Positions 22,614-30,680 of a stretch of 33,019 nt of DNA are shown here, piece after piece. A model generated the notes under the pieces. It did not search any database. It saw only the letters and a list, made by a program, of their open reading frames with translations, and had not been told where the DNA came from. The stretch is taken from assembly GCA_012838435.1 (NCBI GenBank), contig DUPH01000039.1, positions 1 through 33,019 on the forward strand. Reading direction: 5' to 3'. The stretch comes from Lentisphaerota bacterium (GTDB lineage: Bacteria > Verrucomicrobiota > Kiritimatiellia > RFP12 > UBA1067). Within the stretch, counting starts at the first letter, position 1; each line of letters opens with the position of its first letter. A program made the position numbers and the translations under genes.

Positions 22614-23872
22614 TCTCGCGCGACGCTTTCCTCGTTGATGAAGTCATCCTTAAAACTGGTGAGCGCGGCGACCAGCAGAACGACGCCTCCGAGCACGAAC
22701 CCGATGGAGAGGTAGGACATCGCGGTGGTCAGGCCAACCGTCTGCTTGGCCCAGCCCAGGATGACCGGGGCAAAGGCGCCGACAAAGAAAATACAGGTCA
22801 GCATCAGGCCGGTGGCCGAGCCGCGGTATTTGGGCTCGATCACATCAAAAAGCGTGGCATAGATATTTGAGTCGAAGATCCCGCGGAAGATGCCGAAACC
22901 AGCCAGAGCGGCGTAGCAGACCCACAGCGTGCTGGTCGCGCCCATGAGATAAACGAAGGGGGCGGCCAGGAACAGGCCGAAGACCACGACCTTGATCCGG
23001 ACACGCGGGAAACGCACTGCCAGCAGGTCGGAGATCCGTCCGCCCAGCAACACACCGGTGGCGGCCGCGACCTGATGGTAGAACATCGAGGAAAAACCGA
23101 CTTTGGCCAGTTTGAGTTCGTATTTCTCGTACAGGAAGGTGGATATCCAGGTGTTGAAACCGCAGATTACAAAGAAAAACGCGCTGAACGAGAGGCAGAG
23201 CGCCCAGAAAGTCGGTTTGCACAGGACACCGTGGAACAACTCCTTGAGAGGGATACGGCTGACCTTTTTGCGGTCGTCGGTCTGTGAGGGCTGCCCCACA
23301 TCCTTGACGCGCCAAAGGATGATGAAGCAGAGGATCAGCGCCATGGTGCCGAAGAGAAAGAAGGGGGTCCGCCAACCGAAGTGCTCGCCCATCCATCCGG
23401 CAATCAGGCCGCTGAAGATCAGGCCGAAGTAGAGCGCCGTCTGATGGATGCCCATGGCGAGCGCGCGGGTCTTGTGATGGTACTGACCGATCAGCGAATT
23501 TGCGGAGGGAAAGTAGCATGCCTCGCCGCCGCCGTTGCCGAATCCCCGGATCAGGATGAGACTTGTCATGCCGCCCGCAATGCCGGAGAGGAAGGTACAG
23601 CCGCTCGCCAGCAAGAGGCTGAAAAAAAGCACCCACTTGCGGCGCGAGATATCGCCCAAGTACCCGCCCAGCGGAACCAGCAGCGCGTAGCACCAGAGAA
23701 AGATGGAGCCGATGAGCCCGGTCTGCACCGAGGAGAGCCCCAAGTCTTTCGTCAGCAGCGGCAGGACCACGTTGTAGGACTGTCGGTCGGCTTGGTTAAA
23801 GAAAAACGCGAACCAGAGCAGCGCGATCAGTTCCCATTTGTAGGGCAACCAGGTTTTTTTCGTGTCAGTCAT
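22610..23872 (-). CDS. MFS transporter
   Basis: A 420-residue transporter with about twelve predicted membrane segments. Family features include GGYLGDISRRKWV between segments 2 and 3, and RGFGNGGGEACYFP in segment 4, typical of the anion:cation symporter / hexuronate (ExuT/GudP) group of MFS proteins, where an N-terminal FFNQADRQSYNVV also fits. Hexuronate or related organic-anion uptake would match the IolB-family isomerase encoded downstream. AAGGAAG is seven bases before the ATG. It is the first gene of the catabolic operon. Confidence 0.88.
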   Translation of the reverse strand: MTDTKKTWLPYKWELIALLWFAFFFNQADRQSYNVVLPLLTKDLGLSSVQTGLIGSIFLWCYALLVPLGGYLGDISRRKWVLFFSLLLASGCTFLSGIAGGMTSLILIRGFGNGGGEACYFPSANSLIGQYHHKTRALAMGIHQTALYFGLIFSGLIAGWMGEHFGWRTPFFLFGTMALILCFIILWRVKDVGQPSQTDDRKKVSRIPLKELFHGVLCKPTFWALCLSFSAFFFVICGFNTWISTFLYEKYELKLAKVGFSSMFYHQVAAATGVLLGGRISDLLAVRFPRVRIKVVVFGLFLAAPFVYLMGATSTLWVCYAALAGFGIFRGIFDSNIYATLFDVIEPKYRGSATGLMLTCIFFVGAFAPVILGWAKQTVGLTTAMSYLSIGFVLGGVVLLVAALTSFKDDFINEESVARE

Positions 23873-23909
23873 CGGAAACTTCCTTCTTTTGGAGTAGCAC
23901 AGGGGTGAT

Positions 23910-24035
23910 AACGCTCAACGTTCAACTTCAGCTTTATCATGCTCTGGAATCGGGGAGGGACGAGCGTCTGCTCGTCCTCGGGCAAGCAGACGCTTGCCCC
24001 TCCCGTTTCGTACTTGATGTGTTGAGCGTTGAACA
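23910..24035. repeat. Heptamer arrays flanking a core palindrome
   Basis: AACGCTC-AACGTTC-AACTTCA (23910-23930), an inverted copy of the core palindrome (23953-24004), then TTGAGCG-TTGAACA (24022-24035) ending two bases before the oxidoreductase stop codon at 24038. The heptamers are inverted relative to each other, giving a large fold-back that fills the whole gap. Confidence 0.8.
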
Positions 24036-24037
24036 TT

Positions 24038-25309
24038 TCACTTGTCTTTGCCCGGGCGCGGGGCGACGTTCTCTTCGGGCAACTCGATATCCGCCGTGCC
24101 TTCGAAGTCAATCGCGGCAGGCTTACAGTTCATGTTGTAGAACGGCGAGTCCTTGTTCGTCAAAATGTCAGACATGCGCACGACCTGTCCGGTATAAGCC
24201 GAGAGACGCCCCATGATCGCTGCCGCCGTGGCGTAGGCGATGGTCTCGCCCTCGTTAAGTTGCTTGCCGTGGATCACACTGTCCAGCAGGGCCGAGTGCT
24301 CGTTAACGTAGGGGTTGCCTTCGTTACCGACATCTTCCAGTTTTATCTCCTCGCCGTCATAACGGCGGACTTTGCCGCCGCCGGAAATCTCTGCCAGTTC
24401 GGTTGCAAACAACTCGCCCACGCGGCCGGCGCAACCGGGGATTTGGCGTGCGAGACTGTGGATGTGCAATCCGTCGCCGTAGTCGAAGTCTACGCTGAAA
24501 AAGTCATACTGATTGCCGGTGGGACGGCGTACGCGTGCGCCCACGCCCATCGCGGTGCGCGGATAGCGCCCGATGAACCAGTTGGCCACGTCGATGTTGT
24601 GGACGTGCTGCTCGACGATGTGGTCGCCCGACATCTCGGCCCAGTTCATCCAGTTGTTGCACATATACTGTGCGTTGGTGACGCCCTCCTTACGCGGACG
24701 GATACTACCGCGTGCCTGGCACCAATAGATGTTGCCGCCGCGGATTGTGCCGAGCTGACCTTTTTGAAACGCCAGCGCCTGACGCATGTAGGCACCCTGA
24801 TGGCGACGTTGCGTACCGGTCACCAGTGTCAACTGCTTGGCTTTGGCGGCAGCCGTGATTTCCAGAATATGGCGCACGCCTTGCGGGTCAACCGCGATTG
24901 GCTTTTCCGCGAACACATGCTTGCCGGCCTTGATGCAGGCGTCGAGGTGGCGCGGGCGGAAGGCGGGCGGCGCGCCGAGGATTACGATCTCGATGCCCGG
25001 TACATCGAGCATCTTGAAGTAGCCGTCGCCGCCGCCGAAGGCGAATTTCTCATCGCAGCCGAACTGCTTACAGCGGCGCTGCGCCTCTTCGAGGAAAAAG
25101 TCGTGTGCGGCCACCAGTTGAATGTTATGGCCGATCTTTTTGGCGGCTTCGGCCATGTTGTTGAAAGCATCGGCAGCGCGTCGGCCCGAGCCGATCATGG
25201 CGACCTTGAAGGTGCGTGCCGCGCCTTGCGCGGACACGATCGTGGGAGCTGCGGCCATCATGGCCGAGAATAAGGATGCATTTTTAATGAATTCTCTACG
25301 GTTCTGCAT
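24038..25309 (-). CDS. Tat-exported Gfo/Idh/MocA oxidoreductase (1)
   Basis: A 423-residue protein. The N-terminus NRREFIKNASLFSAMMAAA is a twin-arginine signal. A Rossmann fold follows with VAMIGSGRRA (36-45) and the family EKP at 135-137 (GKHVFAEKPIAV), whose lysine is catalytic. The C-terminal half with GDHIVEQHVHNIDVANWFIG is the substrate domain; its histidines probably line the site. Such enzymes use tightly bound NAD(P) and oxidise or reduce sugar hydroxyls; Tat export of a folded, cofactor-loaded enzyme fits. It lies 61 bp after the TIM-barrel gene on the same strand, in a four-gene exported block. Confidence 0.92.
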   Translation of the reverse strand: MQNRREFIKNASLFSAMMAAAPTIVSAQGAARTFKVAMIGSGRRAADAFNNMAEAAKKIGHNIQLVAAHDFFLEEAQRRCKQFGCDEKFAFGGGDGYFKMLDVPGIEIVILGAPPAFRPRHLDACIKAGKHVFAEKPIAVDPQGVRHILEITAAAKAKQLTLVTGTQRRHQGAYMRQALAFQKGQLGTIRGGNIYWCQARGSIRPRKEGVTNAQYMCNNWMNWAEMSGDHIVEQHVHNIDVANWFIGRYPRTAMGVGARVRRPTGNQYDFFSVDFDYGDGLHIHSLARQIPGCAGRVGELFATELAEISGGGKVRRYDGEEIKLEDVGNEGNPYVNEHSALLDSVIHGKQLNEGETIAYATAAAIMGRLSAYTGQVVRMSDILTNKDSPFYNMNCKPAAIDFEGTADIELPEENVAPRPGKDK

Positions 25310-25370
25310 GGTTGGTACCTTTTGGTTGTGCCGGACGTGGCTGACAGGCCAGACACGTCCGACGGGGTTA

Positions 25371-26315
25371 TTACGCTTGAGCCCACTGCTCGCGCATGAG
25401 CGCGGCGGCTTGTGCCAGAAGCTTTCGTTTTTGATCGTCGGAAACGCCTTTCGGATAACCGGCCTCAATGCTGATTGCGCCACGGTATCCGATCAGCTTC
25501 AAGCCTTTGAAGCCGAGCACATAATTGTCAGCCTCGCTATCGACACCCGGGATCTTGCGGGTCTTGCGCGAGGCGATGTGGACGTGCTTGAGATAAGCGC
25601 CCGCTGAGATAAACGCCCCCATGTCGTTGGTCTCTTCAGCGGTCATGTGCCAGAAGTCGCCGAGCACGCCGATGGCGGGGCTGTTCGCATCGCGTGCGAT
25701 GGCGGCGGCGTCCGCCACGAGACGCAGGAACATGGTTTCGTTACGATTAAGCGGCTCCATGATCAGGCAGACGCCCAGTTTCTCTGCATGAGCGAGGATT
25801 TCCGGCAGGATCTCCTTGAGGTAACGTTCACGCAGTTCGGGGAAGGGCAGGTCGATCTTCTTGCGCGCCGGCACGGTGATGACGCCGGTGGCACCGAGCT
25901 TGGCCGCGCTCTCTAAGATGCTCTTGGTGGTGTCGATCACCGCGCGGCGCTCTGTGGGATCGGCCATACCTGCGTTGCCGCGTGCGCTGATGCAGGTCAC
26001 ACTGAAGCGTAGGTTGCGATTTTTGATCGCAGCGGCCATCTCGTCGACGTTTTTGGCCAGCCACTCCCAGTTGCCGCCGTTGATCTCGATGCGGTCATAG
26101 CCGTTAGCCTCAAGGAAATCGTAGCGCTCCGCGAAGCTTTTGCCCGGCACCAGCATCTGCTGGCAGCCGATGTGCAACTCAGCGGGCGGTTCAGGTGCCT
26201 TGAGAACCGGCATGCCGCTCGTGGTGGCGGCGTGCGCCTGCCGTGCGCCGAACAGCGCCGCACCGCCCAGTCCCGCTGCACTGAATGTGAAAAACTGTCT
26301 TCTGTTGATAGCCAT
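25371..26315 (-). CDS. Tat-exported sugar phosphate isomerase/epimerase-like TIM barrel (1)
   Basis: A 314-residue protein. NRRQFFTFSAAGLGGAALFG is a Tat signal cut near AHAA. The xylose-isomerase-like barrel is seen in YDRIEINGGNWEWL, MEPLNRNET (metal-binding Glu), GVLGDFWHM (Asp/His) and KHVHIASR. The barrel ends ISIEAGYP with the last metal Glu. Relatives include hydroxypyruvate isomerase and IolE/IolI-like enzymes, and the 3-keto-glycoside lyases of exported glycoside-opening systems. It is flanked by the two exported oxidoreductases, pointing to sequential action outside the cytoplasm. The start at 26315 has no strong SD. Confidence 0.88.
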   Translation of the reverse strand: MAINRRQFFTFSAAGLGGAALFGARQAHAATTSGMPVLKAPEPPAELHIGCQQMLVPGKSFAERYDFLEANGYDRIEINGGNWEWLAKNVDEMAAAIKNRNLRFSVTCISARGNAGMADPTERRAVIDTTKSILESAAKLGATGVITVPARKKIDLPFPELRERYLKEILPEILAHAEKLGVCLIMEPLNRNETMFLRLVADAAAIARDANSPAIGVLGDFWHMTAEETNDMGAFISAGAYLKHVHIASRKTRKIPGVDSEADNYVLGFKGLKLIGYRGAISIEAGYPKGVSDDQKRKLLAQAAALMREQWAQA

Positions 26316-26344
26316 GTGTGTCTGTCTTTTCCCCGTGTTAGAAG

Positions 26345-27703
26345 TTAGAGTGTCCAAGGTTTTCGCAACGTGCGGCTCAGCATCGCACTGGCCGCATCGT
26401 TTCCGACGATCTTTTCCGCAACGGGATCCCATTTGAGGTTCGCGTGTCCCAGACGCAGACCGATGACTGCCAGCGCACCGATGGTGTTTGAGCGGTGCCC
26501 GACTTCGCAAGGGGCGACGGTAGGCTTGCCGCTGTAGATGCAATCGATGAAATTCCGTTCGTGAGAGCGGCTGGCATAGACGCGGATCTCGTCCTCCTTG
26601 ATCTTTTCACGGATCAACTCGGCGGGATTCGTCGAGATGCTGCCGCGCGTGACGAAAAGCGATCGATCATTTTCACCGTAGAAACGGATGCCAACTTTAA
26701 ATTCGTTGTTCACCGTAACGCGCGCGCCCTCGGGGTACACGAAATCGTAGGAGAACCCCTTGGCCACGTTGAAGACGTCACCGGCTGGCGGCATCTCCAC
26801 CGCCTTGATGTTCTCGATCGAAGTCGGTCCGGAATGATCTTTGTCAAAGGCCCACTGCACGATGTCGGAGTGATGCGCGCCCCAGTCGGTCAACACACCG
26901 CCCGCGAAATCGTAGTTGCTGCGCCACGAGAGCGGCTGCAGCGCGGAGCAGTAGGGGCGCATCGGGGAAGGCCCCGTCCAAAGCTCGTAATCCAGCCCGT
27001 CCGGAACCGCGCACGGTTCGAAGCTGGCCAGCGCGCCGGTGCGTCCGTAAAACTTATGCCACGCCTTGGGCAATCCGATTTCAACCTTGTGGATTTTTCC
27101 CAGCCGGTTGTTGCGGATGAACTCGACAGCCATCTTGAAGTAGGTGTCGGAGCGTTGTTGCGAGCCGGTCTGAAACGTCACGCCGCTCTCCTTGGCGACG
27201 TTGGCCATGGCACGGCCTTCGGCGACCGAGAGCGAAAGCGGCTTTTGGCAGTACACGTGCAGGCCTTTGCGCATAGCGGTGATCGCCATGACCGCATGCC
27301 AGTGGTCGGGCGTGCAGATCATCACGGCGTCGAGTCCGGGGATTTCCAGCAACTCACGGAAGTCGACAAAAGACGCGCATCCGTTATACGATGACTGGCC
27401 TGTCTTTTTTGCGTAATGCGCATTGATCGCGCGTGTGCCGTGATCGCGCCCGCCCGGCTCTCCGGAGTTATATCCATAGAGCGAGGACTCGCGGTTGCAG
27501 TCGCAGACCGCTACGGCCTGCACGCGGTCATCCTGCAGGAAGTTACTCGTGTTGTAGCGGCCCTGCGTGCCGTAGCCAATGATGCCGAGCGTGATACGGT
27601 CAGACGGCGCGGGACGGCCCGCGCGGCCAAGCGCCGAAGCCGGTATCAGCGCGGGGAAGCCGAGAGCGGCCGCGGTTGCTTTGATGAATGAGCGACGTTT
27701 CAT
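26345..27703 (-). CDS. Tat-exported Gfo/Idh/MocA oxidoreductase (2)
   Basis: A 452-residue protein. KRRSFIKATAAALGFPALIP is a Tat signal. Nucleotide loop IGYGTQG (42-48). The normal EKP motif is QKP here (153-155 in YCQKPLSLS), keeping the lysine. TDWGAHHSDIVQWAF is the family substrate-domain motif with paired histidines, and TGPSPMRPY is the loop common in the PVC-type group of exported family members. It starts one base after the preceding TIM-barrel stop (27705), so the two are translated together. Confidence 0.92.
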   Translation of the reverse strand: MKRRSFIKATAAALGFPALIPASALGRAGRPAPSDRITLGIIGYGTQGRYNTSNFLQDDRVQAVAVCDCNRESSLYGYNSGEPGGRDHGTRAINAHYAKKTGQSSYNGCASFVDFRELLEIPGLDAVMICTPDHWHAVMAITAMRKGLHVYCQKPLSLSVAEGRAMANVAKESGVTFQTGSQQRSDTYFKMAVEFIRNNRLGKIHKVEIGLPKAWHKFYGRTGALASFEPCAVPDGLDYELWTGPSPMRPYCSALQPLSWRSNYDFAGGVLTDWGAHHSDIVQWAFDKDHSGPTSIENIKAVEMPPAGDVFNVAKGFSYDFVYPEGARVTVNNEFKVGIRFYGENDRSLFVTRGSISTNPAELIREKIKEDEIRVYASRSHERNFIDCIYSGKPTVAPCEVGHRSNTIGALAVIGLRLGHANLKWDPVAEKIVGNDAASAMLSRTLRKPWTL

Positions 27704-27704
27704 A

Positions 27705-28523
27705 TTAAGCTCTCCCTAGTTTTTTCATGTACGCGAGACAGTCGCGCACGTCATCCAGCGTGTCGGGTCGGACTTCGGCCTCGACCACATACCACTCAGT
27801 GACATCGGCCTCGCACGCAGCGAAAACCTTCTCCCAATCCGCGCCATCGGTGCCGATTACGCCGGTGGTTTTGGAGGCGGCCTTGACATGCACGGCGGGG
27901 TTGCGGTTCGGGTATTTCTTCAACCAGAAGGCGGGCGATTCTCCGGCCAACAGGCAGTGTCCGAGATCAAGTTGTTGCAAGACGTCCGGCGAGGCGTTCT
28001 GATAGAGGATATCCCACTTGCACACGCCGTCAAAGCGGTCGCGGAACTCATGCTGGTGATTGTGGTAGCCCAAACCGATCCCAGCCGCCTTGAAAGCCTG
28101 CGCGGCAACGGACATCTGCTCCGCGAAGCGCTTCCAGCCATCCGCTGTCTTGGCGTCGAACCAAGGAACAAACAGATAGGGGGCGCCCAACTCGCTGGCA
28201 AATGTCACCGATTCCGCGATGTTCTCGGGCTTGATGATCCGGTCGGCCTGCATCTGCATACCGGCTGCCGCGAGACCGTGGTCTTTAAAAAGCGTGTTCA
28301 GTTCCTTGGCGGTGCGACCAAAAAAGCCGCCGCACTGCACCCCCTCGTAGCCCATCGCTTTGAGCGCACGCAGCGTACCGGGAAAATCCCGCTCGCAAAG
28401 CTTACGTACCGAATAGAGTTGAACCCCCGCTTTTACACGCCGCGTCGGCGCGGCACCGAGCCCAGACAGCGCCAAACCCGCCGTAGCGGCGAAGCCTGTC
28501 CTTAGAAAAGAGCGTCTGTTCAT
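27705..28523 (-). CDS. Tat-exported sugar phosphate isomerase/epimerase-like TIM barrel (2)
   Basis: A 272-residue protein, first gene of the exported block. NRRSFLRTGFAATAGLALSG is a Tat signal. The barrel shows VQLYSVRKL (strand 1), YEGVQCGGFFG, YHNHQHEF (metal His/Glu), QLDLGHCL (Asp/His) and PAVHVKAAS, i.e. the metal sites of the AP-endonuclease-2-like family. Its sequence is clearly different from the other TIM barrel in the block, so the two should do different steps. AAGGGGAA precedes the ATG and an extended -10 lies just upstream. Confidence 0.88.
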   Translation of the reverse strand: MNRRSFLRTGFAATAGLALSGLGAAPTRRVKAGVQLYSVRKLCERDFPGTLRALKAMGYEGVQCGGFFGRTAKELNTLFKDHGLAAAGMQMQADRIIKPENIAESVTFASELGAPYLFVPWFDAKTADGWKRFAEQMSVAAQAFKAAGIGLGYHNHQHEFRDRFDGVCKWDILYQNASPDVLQQLDLGHCLLAGESPAFWLKKYPNRNPAVHVKAASKTTGVIGTDGADWEKVFAACEADVTEWYVVEAEVRPDTLDDVRDCLAYMKKLGRA

Positions 28524-28551
28524 GAAAGCATTCCCCTTGGTTACTCGCTGT

Positions 28552-28557
28552 ATCATA
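28552..28557 (-). promoter_or_regulatory. Extended -10 promoter for the exported sugar block
   Basis: On the minus strand TGCTATGAT gives an extended -10 (TGn-TATGAT), about 29 bases before the ATG at 28523. No good -35 at 17 bp was found, which is tolerated by extended -10 promoters. It would drive all four exported genes. Confidence 0.4.
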
Positions 28558-28621
28558 GCAAATTATGAGAGTCATATACCACCAAATGCGAAAAAATAAT
28601 AATGCATTTTGCGCAATGAGG

Positions 28622-28675
28622 GAGGAGCGGAAGGCGGCTCGCGAGGACGCTCGCCCTCCAGTCTATGATCAGGCT
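28622..28675. repeat. GGAAGGCGGCTCG dispersed unit
   Basis: A second good copy of the 13770 repeat (GGAAGGCGGCTCGCGAGG then CGCTCGCCCTCC and CTATGATC). Together with the MITE-like element it fills the gap between the exported block and the ABC genes. Confidence 0.7.
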
Positions 28676-28708
28676 TGCGGAACGCCGAGAGTAAGCGTCT
28701 ACTGCAAA

Positions 28709-28832
28709 ATTTGGAGACAAGAACTGCGCTGTGCGCGGGTCGCGGCACCGCTTTTGCGTACCATCCTGCCGTCGCACTCCTACTCAAAAAGCGGCGTCGC
28801 ACGGAATACCGCTTGCCGCCGCACTCCAAATT
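28709..28832. mobile_element. MITE-like element, copy C (inverted, 124 bp)
   Basis: Opposite orientation to copies A and B. Right end CGCACTCCAAATT is intact; the left end reads AATTTGGAGACAAG, missing about seven bases next to the terminal repeat compared with copy B. The interior shares CGCGGCACCGCTTTTGCG and GCGGCGTCGC. Confidence 0.72.
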
Positions 28833-28865
28833 TTTTCGCCAGACTTGCGGGTTCCGAAGGAAACA

Positions 28866-28893
28866 AACGTTCAACGCTCAGCTTTCAACTTTG
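28866..28893. repeat. Heptamer array over the stop of the second ABC ATPase
   Basis: AACGTTC-AACGCTC-AGCTTTC-AACTTTG in register. The ATPase stop (28871-28873, minus strand) lies inside, so the C-terminal residues KLKAER are repeat-encoded. Confidence 0.8.
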
Positions 28894-29671
28894 ACTGCAA
28901 AGCGCGGCCGACGTCCGGCACTGCCTCTAGCAGTGTGCGCGTGTAGGCGTGGCGGGGCACGTCGAGCACATCGGCGGCAATGCCGGTTTCGACGAACACG
29001 CCGTCATGCATCACAGCCACGCGGTCGCAGATGTTGCGGACGACGGCGAGGTCGTGCGAGATGAGGATGATGGAGAGGCCGAGGCGCTGCTGCAAGGAAC
29101 GTACGAGATTGAGGATGCGGGCTTGGACCGAGACGTCGAGCGCGCTGACCGGTTCGTCCGCGATGATCAGGCGCGGTTCGAGCGCCAGGCAACGCGCGAA
29201 GCTGACACGCTGACACTGGCCGCCGCTGATTTCACGCGGGAAGGCGTCCAGCACTGTCGTGGGCAGTCCCACCAGGTCCAGCAGTTCGTCGACGCGTTGC
29301 GGAATCGCCGCCGCCGGGCGCATGCGGTGGACGCGTAGCACTTCGTGCAGCGTCTGTCGAACCGTCATACGCGGATTGAGCGAGCCCGTGGCATCTTGGA
29401 AGACCATCTGCACGGCGCGCCGGTAGTCGCGGAAGCCCTGACGCGAGAGCCGGTCGACCGCCCGGCCTTCAAACGTGAGTGTTCCGGCGCTGGCCGGTTG
29501 CAAGCCGATCAGCGCGCGGGCGAGCGACGATTTACCACAACCGCTTTCGCCGACGATGCCGAGTGACGCGCCAGCCGCGAGGCTGAATGAAACGCCGCGC
29601 ACGGCGCGGACCGGCGGCTGGCCGGGCGTGCGATAGGTGACGTGCAGGTCTTGGACGGTCAGGAGTGACAT
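28871..29671 (-). CDS. Peptide-type ABC transporter ATPase (OppF/DppF-like)
   Basis: A 266-residue ATPase: Walker A GESGCGKS (41-48), Q-loop QMVFQDATGSLNPRMT (the SLNPR segment is typical of the Opp/Dpp subfamily), signature ISGGQCQR, Walker B LIIADEPVSALD and the H-loop ISHDLAV. It would energise import of an oligopeptide or similar solute with the neighbouring ATPase. Its start overlaps the stop of that gene by 13 bp. No permease or binding protein is in the window, so the pair is orphaned here. The usual C-terminal extension after the nucleotide-binding domain is short. Confidence 0.92.
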   Translation of the reverse strand: MSLLTVQDLHVTYRTPGQPPVRAVRGVSFSLAAGASLGIVGESGCGKSSLARALIGLQPASAGTLTFEGRAVDRLSRQGFRDYRRAVQMVFQDATGSLNPRMTVRQTLHEVLRVHRMRPAAAIPQRVDELLDLVGLPTTVLDAFPREISGGQCQRVSFARCLALEPRLIIADEPVSALDVSVQARILNLVRSLQQRLGLSIILISHDLAVVRNICDRVAVMHDGVFVETGIAADVLDVPRHAYTRTLLEAVPDVGRALQSKLKAER

Positions 29672-30630
29672 GGCTGTGTATGCCAGCAGCGCGAACGGTG
29701 GCTGTCGGCGTCGTCGGTTTCAGGGGGTTGTTCGGCGTGGCAACGCGCGTCGGCCTGTGCGCAGCGCGGCGCAAAGGCACAACCGGCGGGCCAGGCGTCC
29801 GGCGAGGGCACGGTGCCGGGAATATCCTGCAGCGGAGCGTTGCGCGGTGCGTCAAGCATCGGCACCGCGGCGAGCAGGCCGCGCGTGTAGGGGTGGCGCG
29901 GGTTCGACAGCACGTCGGTCACGGCACCGGACTCTACCACCTGCCCCGCATACATCACATACACGCGCGTCATGCGCCCGGCGACCAATCCGAGGTTGTG
30001 GGTGATCAGCAACACCGCCATGCCGTCGGCGTCAGCCAGTGTGTCAATCAGGTCGAGCACCTGCTGTTGGGTTGTGACGTCAAGAGCGGTGGTCGGTTCG
30101 TCTGCAACCAACAGCTTGGGACGCGCGGCTAACGCCATGGCGAGCATGACGCGCTGCTGCTGGCCGCCGCTGAGTTCGCACGGGAAAGCGCGGGCCGCGC
30201 GGGCGGGATCTGGGAGTCCAGTCCGCGTGAGCAGTTCAACGCAGGCATCGCGGTGCGCGGCGCGCGGCAAGTCAGGCAGGCATTCCGCGATTTGATCTTG
30301 TACGCGCATCACCGGGTTGAGGCTTGCAGAGGGGTCTTGAAAGACATACGCGATACCGCGACCGCGTACGCGGGTCAGGGCGTCGGGACTGAGCGCCAGA
30401 GTGTCCGTGCCGTCAAACAGCACACGTCCCTGCAGGCGGGCGCGATCCGTGGGCGAGAGCCGCGTGAGCGACAGGGCGGTGAGACTTTTGCCGCAACCGC
30501 TTTCACCGACTACAGCGACGCGCTCGCCGGCCTGGACGGTCAGCGAGACATCACGCACAGGCGTGGTCAGCATTCCGTCACGTCGGAACGTGACGGAGAG
30601 GTGATCAACTTGGAGTAGGGGATGGGGCAT
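29659..30630 (-). CDS. Peptide-type ABC transporter ATPase (OppD/DppD-like)
   Basis: A 323-residue ATPase: Walker A GESGCGKS (42-49), FQDPSASLNPVMRV, signature LSGGQQQR, Walker B LLVADEPTTALD, H-loop ITHNLGL. The C-terminal extension has the Opp/Dpp cysteine motif (PAGCAFAPRC, then C and RCW), which can bind an Fe-S cluster in this subfamily. The ATG at 30630 was chosen; an upstream frame would start inside a heptamer repeat. A truncated copy of its first 43 codons lies upstream at 30910-31041, separated by a small membrane-protein gene. Confidence 0.92.
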   Translation of the reverse strand: MPHPLLQVDHLSVTFRRDGMLTTPVRDVSLTVQAGERVAVVGESGCGKSLTALSLTRLSPTDRARLQGRVLFDGTDTLALSPDALTRVRGRGIAYVFQDPSASLNPVMRVQDQIAECLPDLPRAAHRDACVELLTRTGLPDPARAARAFPCELSGGQQQRVMLAMALAARPKLLVADEPTTALDVTTQQQVLDLIDTLADADGMAVLLITHNLGLVAGRMTRVYVMYAGQVVESGAVTDVLSNPRHPYTRGLLAAVPMLDAPRNAPLQDIPGTVPSPDAWPAGCAFAPRCAQADARCHAEQPPETDDADSHRSRCWHTQPCHS

Positions 30631-30638
30631 GATTAGGC

Positions 30639-30680
30639 AACTCTCAACTTTCAACTCTTAACTCTCAACTTTCAACTCTT
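30639..30680. repeat. AACTCTC/AACTTTC heptamer array
   Basis: Six perfect 7-nt units: AACTCTC, AACTTTC, AACTCTT, AACTCTC, AACTTTC, AACTCTT. The stop of the small membrane-protein gene (30658-30660, minus strand) lies within it and its last residues ELKVES are repeat-encoded. Confidence 0.9.

Noticed and set aside
24029-25273. Plus-strand open frame of about 414 codons opposite a Gfo/Idh/MocA gene
   Set aside because: It mirrors the reverse-strand gene; the minus strand shows the Tat signal, Rossmann loop and EKP motif.
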